DNA of 64,000 nt, from positions 32,320,882 to 32,384,881 of the forward strand of contig NC_079323.1 in assembly GCF_029931775.1 (NCBI RefSeq). The letters are read 5' to 3'. The notes beneath the pieces are model-generated. The model ran no database searches, was not told where the DNA came from, and saw nothing but the letters and a program-made list of their open reading frames with translations. Source of the DNA: Euleptes europaea. Lineage: Eukaryota; Chordata; Lepidosauria; Squamata; Sphaerodactylidae. Every line of letters starts with the position of its first letter. Position 1 is the stretch's first letter. Below, one piece after another: positions 11,301-23,300 of the stretch. Position numbers and translations under genes: made by a program.

Positions 11301-14300
11301 TGCAAAGTGATTACCTGAAAATAATGAAAAGGCATCTGTTCATAAAAGGCATTAGACAAATGGCTGGTGTCAGAGGGGTTTCACTGATTCTTATTCATCT
11401 TTGGGTTTGGCACTCGGTGCCATTGCTATAGCAAATCTGTTCATGTTGCTTGCTAGCTATTTCTCTAACCCTGCCTTTGCCCTTCAATTCAGTAGATCTA
11501 GTTTCTAGACAATAAATGTAGAGTTGTGTTTGTCTCCTCTTGAGGAAACTGGCTTTCGCCGTATTGCACAACTTTGCAGTGCTGATTTGAAGCCGCTTTC
11601 AGCCAAAGGTTGCAAGGTGCTGTTTAAGTGCAATGTTCTGAACTGTGACCCAATTTGACCTTTTTTGAAATAAAATGCTATACCCACCACTCTAGCTGTT
11701 CAGGCAGCGAGATATGACAGGTCTGCTCCGAGGGAGCTTCAAGGAGATATAGGTCTCACAGGCAGCTTTTAATAAGTGAAGTTTTGGAACCATTGTCTCT
11801 TTGTGGAGGGCATTAACCAGCATTATTTTCTGTGTGGATTATAACCAAATCCATGGCATTTGGTCCTATCTTGAGAAAGTCTGCGAGAATAATGATATGT
11901 GCCGCAGCATGTTATGTTTAATGTTAAGAACAGTTGTTGCTAGGTGTGCTCTGATAATTTGGGCTAATAGCTTTGAGACAGTAATTAAAGTTGATAGGCT
12001 CTGCCAGTGCCTCTTGTTTTTAATCAGTTGTTTACTAGGTGCATATTCATTTTCATACCTTTTGGATGAGGATTTCAGAATCTTCAGGAAATGGATAACT
12101 TACCTTAGTCACTTACATCCTCTCTTTGGTTGGATATTAAGAAGAACATTGGCATGAGCACTGCACTAAATATGTACCTGTATCAATCTGAGTATAGCAA
12201 AATGATCACTGAACTACCCTGCCCCTTGTTTGCCTATTTCATTTCCAACTGATTGCTACTTTGGCATCACTTTTAAAAAAAGTTCCATGGAATAGTGACT
12301 CTAGCCAATCAGGGATCACATACTGAGTGTGATAGAACTACATGGCACATTATGAATTGAGGGAAGTTCTTTTTATGGATTGGCATTGTCCTTGCTCCAA
12401 GTAGGCAAATATTTTCCCTTCTTTGTTGGGCCTCCTTTACTGGTTAAAGGGATGTGTATGTTGCTGTGCCCTGACCTGGATAGCCCAGGATAGCCTGATG
12501 TCATCAGATCTTGGAAGATAATCAGGGCCAGTCTTGGTTAGTACTTGTATGGGAGGCCACCAAGGAAGCCTAGGGCTGTTATGCAGAGGCAGGCAATGGC
12601 AAACCTCTGAATGTCTCTTGCCTTGAAAACCCTATGGGATCACCATAAGCCAGCTGCTCTGGGGTCGTCATAAGCCAGCTGCAACTTGACGGCCCCCCAA
12701 AACAAACAAAACTTGCTGCACCTAAAACCTGTCATAAAAAACTCTCCCCATACCTTAATAATTCTTGTAGCACTAAATATATAAAGAGTAGTCAAATCTT
12801 AACTTTGATTGAAGTCATAGCGGCTGGCTGTTCGAGGTGGGGCCCTGGCTCAGTGGTAGAGCATCTGCTTTGCATACAGACGTTCCCAGGTTCTGTCCCT
12901 GATATCTCCAGTTAAAATGAATTGGTGATGTGAAAGACCTTTATGTGAGTCCCCAGAGACCTACTACCACTCATTGTAGACTGCATTGACCTTGCTAGAC
13001 CACTGGTCTGCTTCAGTTGAAGGCTCCTTTGTGCGCTTCTGCTTACAGACAGGAACTACCGGTAATTCACAGAGAACGTGTGGCTGGCTGTATCCACCTG
13101 ATTGTGATGATGGCAAAGAGCAAGGATATGACCACTTATTTCTCTTATCCAAATTTGTTTTATTTCCAAGTCCCCGTTAACTTTGCTGTATGAATGTCCA
13201 CACAGGCAAAGATATTAGTAATTCCTTTATGTTAAGAGTGTCAGTGGTAAAAAACAAGCAATCTGTGATTACTGCAGAAGATGAAGCTGAACCCTCCCCG
13301 CAAAATGTAATGTGAAGTTTCCCCCTCACTTTTAAGTCAGTTGTAAAATTCTTGATGCATTTTGAAAATCTTCCTCTGGGGATTTTTCTTTTTTAATTAG
13401 ACACGTCTAACTTTGCCTTGCAATACAGTGGAGATAATTGCATCTTTGCGTAACTATGTTGGCTAAATTGTAGCTGCTAGAAGCAGTTCCTTCTCTCGCT
13501 GTTCACACAGGCTCAGGCCAATCACAGCATCAGTTGCAAGCTTCCAAGTTACAGAGAAGTTTTGCTTAATGTTAAATTGTTTCTGGCTGGAAGGCATGGT
13601 TCTCGCCATATCTGCAGTTCAAATCTTGAAACACTAATGCTTTTTTGTGTTAGTTGGAACTGTGCCAGAAAAAACGGTGAAGCAAGCACAGTACCAATGC
13701 ATCTACCTTTAAAAAAATGTAGGGTTTTCAAGGCAAGAGACCACCATTGGTTGGTGGTCTGCCATTGCCTGCCTCCATGTGGGCTGAGAGAGTTCTGGAG
13801 AATTGTGGAGCGGTGGACTCTGATCTGGAGAACTGGATTTGTTTCCCTGCTCCTCCACATGAAGCCAGCTGGGTGACCTTGGGCTAGTCAAACTCTCTCA
13901 TCCCCACCTACCTCACAGGGTGTCTGTTGTGGGGAGGGGAAGGGAAGGCGATTGTAAGCCGGTTTGATTCTGCCTTAAGTGGCAAAGAAAGTCGGCATAT
14001 AAAAACCAACTCTTCTTCTTCTACTGGCCCAAGGTTACCCAGCCGGCTTCATGTGGAGGAGTGGGGAATCGAACCTGGTTCTCCAGATCGGAGTCTTCCG
14101 CTCTTAACCACTGCACCATGCATCACACCTGTTGTATTCCTTGGAGGTCTCCCATCCAAATACTTGCCAGGCTGAGAGTGTGTGACTAGCCCAAGGTCAC
14201 CCAGCAAGTTTCCATGGCAGCGTGAGGATTTGAACCTGGGTCTCACAGAACCTAGTCTGACACCTTAACCACTACCACGCTGGCTCTCTTAAAACAATAA

Positions 14301-17300
14301 AATACCAACAAGTGAATAAAAGATAAAGCCATAAAACAGGCTGATAAAAACATGCCAAGCAGCAATCAAAGCCAGCCGTCTGAAATGATATTGATAAAGA
14401 CCTCATAAAACAGACCTCATAAAACAGCTGATACAACAGGCTTCATGCATGGAGCGGACTGTAAAACAGCTTAAAAAAAAAAGATGGATCCCCTTAATTA
14501 AAAGTCTTGGTAAAGAGAAATGCTTTGGCCTGTGTGGTGAAGATTAAAAACATAAGAAAGGCCCTGCTGGATCAGACCAAGGCCCATCAAGTCCAGCAGT
14601 CTGTTCACACAGTGGCCAACCAGGTGCCTCTAGGAAGCCACAAACAAGACGAGTGCAGCAGCACCATCCTGCTGAGTTCCACTGCACCCAAAATAATAGA
14701 CATGCTCCTCTGATACTAGAGAGAATAGATATGCAGCATGACTAATATCCATTCTAACTAACAGCCATGAATACCCCTCTCCTCCATGAATATGTCCACT
14801 CCCCTCTTAAAGCCCTCCAAGCTGGCAGCCATCACCACATCCTGGGGCAGGGAGTTCCACAATTTAACTATGCATTGTGTGAAAAAATACTTCCTTTTAT
14901 CTGTTTTGAATCTCTCACCCTCCAGCTTTAGCAGATGACCCTGTGTTATAGTATTATGGGAGAGGGAGAAAAACTTCTCCCTGTCCACTCTCTCCAAACA
15001 TGCATAATTTTATAGACCTCTATCATGTCTCCCCTCAGCCGCCTTCTTTCCAAGCTAAACAGCCCTAAGCGTCTTAACCGCTCCCCATAGGACAGTTGCT
15101 CTAGTCCCCTAATCATTTTGGTTGCTCTTTTCTGCACCTTCTCAAGCTCTGCAATATCCTTTTTTAGGTGTGGTGACCAGAACTGTACACAGTATTCCAA
15201 GTGTGGTCTCACCATAGATTTGTACAAGGGCAGTATGATATCAGCAGTTTTGTTCTCTATTCCTCGTCTAATTATAGCCAGCATGGAATTTGCCTTTTTT
15301 ACAGCAGCCGCACACTGGGTTGACATCTTCATTGAGCTATCCACTACCACCCGAAGATCCCTTTCTTGGTTTGTTGCTGCCAGCACAGATCCCATCAGTG
15401 TATATGTGAAGTTGGGATTTTTTGTCCCAATATGCATCACTTTACACTTACATTGAATCTCATTTGCCATTTTAATGCCCATTCTTCCAGTATGCAGAGA
15501 TCCTTCTGGAGCTCTTCACAGTCCGATTTTGTTTTAACCACCCGAAATAATTTGGTGTCATCTGCAAACTTGGCTACTTCACTGTTTAACCCCAACTCCA
15601 GGTCATTGATGAACAGGTTGAAAAGCACTGGTCCCAACACAGATCCCTGAGGCACCCCACTGCTCACATCCCGCCATTGTGAGAACTGACCAAAGATTCC
15701 TTTGCCAAAGAGTCCAGGTTGGAAAACAACTGTTGGATTTTTAGTTGGTTGCTGGAGGCTGACCAGGGAGGAAAGTATTAGAATAGTGATAGATACGGTT
15801 AGAGACAGTGTTCATATTTTGCTGTGAGGCAGCATGGTGTAGTGGTTAAGTACGGTGGACTTTTGTCTGGAGAACAGGGTTTGATTCTCCACGCCACGTG
15901 GAGGACTCTAATCTGGTGAACTGGATTTGTTTCCCCACTCCTCCACACAGAGCCAGCTGGGTGACCTTGGGCCAGTCACGGTCTCTCAGCCCCACCCACA
16001 TCACAGGGTGTCTGTTGTGGGGAAGGGAAGGAGATTGTAAGCCGGTTTGATTCTGCCTTAAGTGGTAGAGAAAGTTGGCATATAAAAACCAACTCTTCCT
16101 TCTCTTCTTCTCTTTGTGAGTTCCCTACATCACATTATATTGAATTTCTGTGTGTGTGTGTGTGTGTGTGGATTTGTCTTGCCTAGCTGCTATGGAGGAC
16201 AGCCTTAATATAGTGAGAAGGAATGTGAGGAATCAGACATCTTCCTAGCACAGATCACAGGGAGGGAGGTGGCAGCAAATAGGTTTGCCATCCCTGGAGC
16301 CTGAAAGGGTGGCAAGGAGGCAGGGTTGAAGGGTTCCAGGGCAGAACCTACCCTTCATTAGGGACAGCTCTTCTGAGAGGCGGTGGTGTGTGCCCTCAGA
16401 GTAAGGTGGTTTTATTGCCTGGTGCCTTAAAGTGTGTAAGGTAGGTGCCAGGCAAGCCTTGAGAAGCCATCAATGAAAAGCCCTGTCTCTAGTTGCCAGC
16501 TGCCTTAGCTGTGCAGGTGGGGGCACAGAAAGCAGGCTTTGAGAAGAGAATCTTAACTGGTAGGGTAGACAATACAAAGAGGTGTATAGATTTAACTTGG
16601 GTTGCTTCCAGTGTGTACTGTCTTGTAGCAAAGCTGTTCTGGGCTCAAAGGTTTGCTTTTTCAGAGGGGGTAACGCCTTCGATTGTTTGGTGACCTACTT
16701 TTAAAAACGTTCTCTCCAGATCATACTGTGTGAATGGGCTAGTGACGAAAGATTCATCAGATTTTCCAAGTTGTGGCTTTTGTATACCATCCATTGGAAC
16801 CCTTCAGGTTCCAGGGATGGCAAACTTATCTGCCACCACCTCCCTCCCTGTGATCTGTGCTAGATAGACCCCTGATTCCTCACACTCCTCACTATATAAA
16901 GGCTGTCCCTCATAGCAGCTAGGCAAGACAAATACCCCTCCCCGACAGAAATTTAATATAATGTGATGTTGGGAAGTCACAAAGAGGACAGCAAAATAAC
17001 CGTATCAATCACCATGGGGTTTTACAAGAACTGTGATGGCATCACCTAATTGTGGTTTGGATTTATGATCTTTAGATCTGACAAACCATGCCCCAAAGGC
17101 ATAGTGCAGCTCATAATGATAGGAAGGCTGTGGCCATGTGAATAGTTGGCCTTTGGTTCCACTCGTCATGTGTTGGGGGTTTGCTGTTTTAAAGGGAGAA
17201 CCAGGCTACTTGCAGTGTGGTGGTTGTCCTCAAATGAATGGGAGGCTTGTTGTCTTGCACTAGCATTGGCTTGTGGGTGCCAGCGACAGTAGGGTAGAAA

Positions 17301-20300
17301 GACTGCTTGAATTGTTGTGTTGTTTTTCCCCCCAATCTACACAGGGCCAAAAAGTGGACGTCGTCAAGGTTATCAAAGAGCTCTGGAAAGACTTCTTGCA
17401 ATGTTACTCTTCACAGCCTCTGCTCTGTTGGTCCGTGTGGTGGGCTCTGTCGACGTGTGGCTACCTACAGGTCATAAACTACACTCAAGGCTTGTGGGAA
17501 CTGGTGCAGCCTTCTCAGAGCTCCGAGATCTATAATGGAGGCGTGGAGGCTGTTTCCACACTCTTGGGTAAGTTAGGGCTTCACCAGCATTTTTTAAGAG
17601 ATGGAGTTAAGCCTGTAGTGCACAGGGCTAAGCCATGTCTTACTATTGGTGCTGATGTGGGCTGTTACTGGTCATCGTCCCCCCACCCCCAGTGCAGGGG
17701 AGAACCCCCATCTTGTGTAAACAGCGCTGTGCTGTTGGGTGAGTTGCCTGTAATATGTATGAGGATGACTCAGTTGCCTCTGCTATCCATTTAGTAATAT
17801 GTTTTGAAATCAAGGCTGGAGATAATAGTGTTTACAGGCGTCTCCTGGAAAAAGTCATCTAAGGAAGTAACAGCTTCAGCATGTTCGACATTTCCAAACC
17901 TGTGAATATGTGGCCAGTGTAATGCCAAGTGGAACATGGCTATGCTAATATAGCCTTTTACCTCACTGCCATGGACTGGGTAATTGTCCTCATGTATTGG
18001 CTGGGAAATCATCTACATCTTTTTCTCTCTTCCTTTTTTCCTTTTACCACCCCTTTCCCCCTTCCACCCCTTTACATCCTGTTAAGTCCTCTTTGCGCTG
18101 TCTAACTATGAAAGCCTTAAAGACCACCCAGATTTGATGACTTGTTATGCAGGCCATCTAAGAGCCAAACAATGTGGAACACATAATCTGTATTCAGATC
18201 CCCCGATGCATAACTGAGCTGCAAAATGCACTGTGGTGGGTGGTAATAGAGGGGAATGGATTGGAGCTGCCATGTTGCGGAAGGGACACGTTTAACTCTC
18301 CCTGCCCCACCCTATTTGCCTGATTGGAAATGGTCCTCCTTCCAGGCTTCAGGAGGGGAGGAAATATGAGCATAATGGGGATTCTTGTTCCACTTTCCCC
18401 ACCTCAGGACTGAAGGGTTTGTGGCAGAAATGTGTCATTCTTTCTAAACAACTTCAGCTACTCTGCAAGTTGGATTCCACATCACTATCTTAAGGGGTTT
18501 TCTAGGCAGGCACTGGTACTTTAGAGAGCAAAATGCAAAAACCAGTCTGATTTGAATGGCAGGTCTTGCAGTTGAATTTGGCTAGCGGCTTGATACAGTC
18601 TTAGTCTTTTGGCCAAGTTCTCCACAAAAGGACAACTTTGCAGAAACAACAATGACAACTTTTAAAGCCTCAGTTTAAACATGCAAAGGAATGACTTCCT
18701 GTAAAAAAAAGTTCTTGCAGATTGTTGATATGAATCTCCTATGCTAATACATATAAGTATGTATTTTCTGTATCAGGATTGTGGGGTGGTAGTGGCAGTT
18801 TGTTTGTAAAGCAAATACTTTTTGAATTGCAAATAGTATTTTTCTCCCACTCGTGTTTAATCAGTTTAACTACCACTTCAGAGGGTAATCTAAAATGACC
18901 TCTGTTGGACAGAATTGGTCAAGAATGTTGCTTGAAAACTGAATTCATGCTATTACAGATACTAATATAAATGGTGAAATGGGATGGAGAGAGCAAAAAA
19001 ATTCCATCATGCAGGCTGATGATTATTTACTTATTTTAGATAATTAAAAAATAATTTGTGAAATGCTTAACATTAATCGCGCAATCCTAACTGGGGGGTG
19101 GGGGGAGGGGATAGGAGCCGGTGTGACCTCCGCACCGGTGCTCGTGCCATTTGCACTGACTAAAGTGGCACCAGTGTTGGCGCAAGGGCTCTTGCTGGTG
19201 TCAAAGGGGCCATTCCCAGGACAGAGCTGACATGTCAGATCCCTAAGCCCTTTTGGTCGGGAACACCCTTTTTTTGCAGGCACTGAGTTATGCCTGCAAA
19301 AAGGGAGTGTTTCACAGGGTTTCCCTCCAAATTGTATTTTCAGCTTGCTGTGCCTCGCAGCTGTACCATTCCTATCCTGGCAATACTAATGTAGAGTTTG
19401 TGACAACACTGGTTATATACCTCTTTTGGTTGCATCTGAACTCTGAGAAATTCTCAAAATAGCTGATGGAATATTTAAGAAGAATACCCATGATATTCAT
19501 TGTCCGGATCTTTGATGTTAACAGATGCCTTCTAAAAATGTGTCCAAAGTAAATGTGCTTGAATAGAAGAATTTTTAGACAGTAACCTTTTTGTTTTTTT
19601 GTGTTTGTAGGAGCTGTGGCTGTCTTTATCGTGGGCCACATAAAAGCATCTTGTGCTACTTGGGGAGAGATAGCCTTAGCACTGTTCTCCCTCTTCATTG
19701 CAGCTTCTGTTTATATCATGGACACAGTCCGGAACATCTGGGTGTGCTATGCTTCCTATGTAATATTCCGGATTATCTATATGCTGCTCATCACCATTGC
19801 AACGTAAGTGCTTGTAAACAAACTTTGACAATTACAGTGCAATTGGCTTTAGGGGCATGTGACCTGTGCCTGTTCTCTAAAGGCTTCCGTAAAAGAGCCA
19901 CAGGCTAGCATAGGGAAGGTTAAAATGAAGAAAAGAAAGAAAGATGATTTTAGGATTAACCATTATGAGATAATTCTCTTAGTTTTTGAATAAAGTATTT
20001 TAGTTTACTGAACTAAACCCAGTACTGATGTTTTATCATGGTCCAGTAAATGAGAATACTTAGTACTGAATTAAAATACTGGATGTTTGTTTAATATAGG
20101 TTTGGCACAAAGCTGTGTTGCCTTTTAATCTTTTGGATGGAAGCCACTTCCTTTTCCTTGCTGATCTGGCAATCATGAGGAATACTTAGATTCATAAATA
20201 TCAGGTAGATGGTCCACAGTGGCTCATTCAGGTATGTGTCTGGTTGGCTGGAGCACAGCTGAACCTGATGAATGCAGGCTGAAATCAGAACTTTGTAATC

Positions 20301-23300
20301 TAAGCAAGGTTGAGTGAGAGCTTGTGTCTCTTTAGTCCTGATTTTCAGCATGATGCAAGGAATCTTTTAAAGAAAAAAGCCTAGTATCATTGAGGACAAA
20401 GTTTCTTAAACTGTGGAGCTAACCCATATGGTTTCCCAATCGTGGAGCTAACCCATATGGGGTCACTGAATGTGGGAGTTGCAAAAAATATGGCAACAGT
20501 AAATGGTTTCTTTATGATTTATTATCAGTAAATGGTTGATTTGTATACCTATATTATATACCTATATACCCGGGGTGGCGTAAAAATTTCTCAGGCGAAA
20601 AAGGGGTTGTGAATGGGAAAAGTTTAAGAAGCCGTGATCTAGAACACCGTGCCTTATATGTTCAAATGTTGGGGGAAAGTGTTTCCACTCTGCTACTTGC
20701 AGCTACTGTTTATATCCATACACTGTGGCTCCCACCATGCTCTGAGGGTGAAGTTAATAAATCAGTGGCAGGTCTCAGGATGAAAACAAGCTATTTGGGT
20801 TATCAGCTGCAGGTCATCTGTCTTCCAAACCTGCTTGTTTGGGCAAAATACAAAGAGTGTGTGGTGGGAAAATACTGGCTGCCGTACAAGCAGCTCAGTT
20901 AGCTTGTGTACTACCATTCACCTTGCCCTGTAATGCAATAGCTATTCAGAGAAGCATATGACTGTCTTGGGCAATGTCCAGGTTTGCAGCTAAAGGCGAA
21001 GTACGGAACATAGAAGGTCACAGAAGGTGCACATATATAAGAACAGAAAGGACAAAAGGTACCGGCAGCTCTCATCTTTAGATTGCTGTGGGTCCCACTA
21101 GTATTCTCACGCAGCTGTTATTATTTGCCTATTGACAACTTACTTAACTGTTAGATTGGAACCAATGCTTTTTGCTTATAAATTTGAGTAGCAAATTGAG
21201 TAACTCTTGTCTAAGTTATTAAATCTGCGGTACACCAGACTGAGCTGGTCTCAGTAAACCTCCAGGGAAGGTTTTTCTGCCTGGATCATTTGTTCCAGTG
21301 CCTCAATGTCCTTGCTGTTAGAGGTCATGTCCCCATGTCAGTCAATTGCCACGGTCTGTAGCATGCTCACTGGGAGTGAGTCTTGTTGAGCCCACTGGGA
21401 ATTAACATGTACTGGGCTGCATGTTTGTTTTGCAATTTTATGCTGTTGCACAACCCCATCTGCTACCCAGTAATATGTTGCAGCTGTTGCCGCATTGCTG
21501 AATTTTATTAGGATAAATAACGATTTGATTCTTCTCAGTTATGCTCAAGTCGGATTAGTTCCCCTGCCTCCTCCTTGTAGTTCTGTATTCTTGTTTTCTC
21601 CTTTCCTTCCATTGTTTACAAGCCATATACAACTTATCCTGAATGCTCAGGGTGGGTAATATTTCCACAATCAGTTTATTCTTCCAACTCCAACATAGGT
21701 CGCTACTTCCATATTACAGACTGAAAAGGGAAATTCACACAAGGGCACGCTCAAGGTTACTCAGCTGGGGTAGTGCAACCAGTAAAACTGCCTTGAATTT
21801 CCCTTTGGCTGGGAAGTGTCAGCAGTGTAGGTAATATGTGGGTTGTACGATAAAATCATACAGAAATGTTTAACTGCCGAACTAGATGTCCCTGCAGCAG
21901 ATCTGAGGGTTTACAGTGGAGCTAACCCAATCGTGCCGAAAGGGGGGTTGTGGCCAATGTTAAAAGCAAAAACAACACAGAGATGAGGAAACTGAGCCCT
22001 TATTTATCTGTCTGCAGCCCCTCTCTACAGGCAGTTTTCTGCAGCTGGGGCTCCAGTGCTCAGGGACCTGGTTGAGAGAGGTGCTTTGTGGAGGGACCAA
22101 GCAGGGAATGGTGGGATTAGGCTCCCCTCTCAACTTCCTTTATGATGTTAAAGTTCAGGCTCCTACATGCTTCTTTCTTCTGTGAGTGGGGTTGTTCCTT
22201 GTTTAAGCAACCTGGAACTGCTGCCGTTGCTGTCTGGTTTGGCCCTGTATTATCTGGGAAATAATTTGGATGTATACCTGTGCTGCTAACTCTGAACAGA
22301 ACTCTGGGGTCTCACCCTTTCTTGTTTTCTCAAGCTGTTTATTGTTGTCCTTTTCTGTGAAGGTTCCAGATTGCTACAAATTTAACTGTAGAGCGCTATG
22401 CCCTGGTGTTTGGTATCAATACTTTCATCGCCCTGGTGCTACAAACTCTGCTTACCTTTATTGTCGTCGATTCAAAAGGGCTTGGGCTGCATATATTTAC
22501 ACAGGTAAGGCTTGTGCTTTAACTTTACTGGGAGGGAGGATGCAGTTTTCCTAAACACTTCTGCCAGTTTCAGTGCTGGGAGTAAGAAGCTCATTCTGGT
22601 CCCACACAGTGCCTGGGGAGGGGGCGTTAATAATGCCTTTCCCTTGGTTTGAAGAGGGGGGAAGAGGTTTTTCCTCCAACTATGTTGCTCATGGATGGTA
22701 GGAATGCTTAAAGGTATTTAGCAGCTCTTTGCTAAATTACCCAGGGTGATACCTGATCACGTTCTCTTACATCTTTTAAATGTAAAAAGCGGAGAGGGAG
22801 GAATCTGGGTTGGGGCCTTGGTGTGGGGATGGGGAGTGTAATCCTTTCCCTGATTTAAACTGCCTATCAAAGGGAAACAAGTAGGTATCTGTATGATACT
22901 TGGGGCCAGTAGCAGCGTTTGTGTGTATGCGTAAGGGAGAAATGGCATGGGAGGGTAAGGCTCCAACCCCTCTAATCTGGATCTCTTCTTTCCCCCTCTC
23001 CCTGCTGCTTTTAACATTAAAAAAGCACATTGTAGATCCAACAGCAAGATCTCCAGCAATCATATCTGGTAGGGCCCTGAGCTGTTCCTTAGCCAGGGCA
23101 AGCAACAAATACAGAGGTGCTACTTACTGCAGAATACATTTTATATGAAACCAAAGCTTCTCTTTGGCTTGAAAGATTTTTTTTATATTTGAGCTTGTTT
23201 AATGAATGTGCTGTTTAAACATGGATCATGGGTTAAACCAGGGGTGGGGAACCTTTTTTCCACCAAGGGCCATTTGAACATTTATAACATCATTCGCGGG

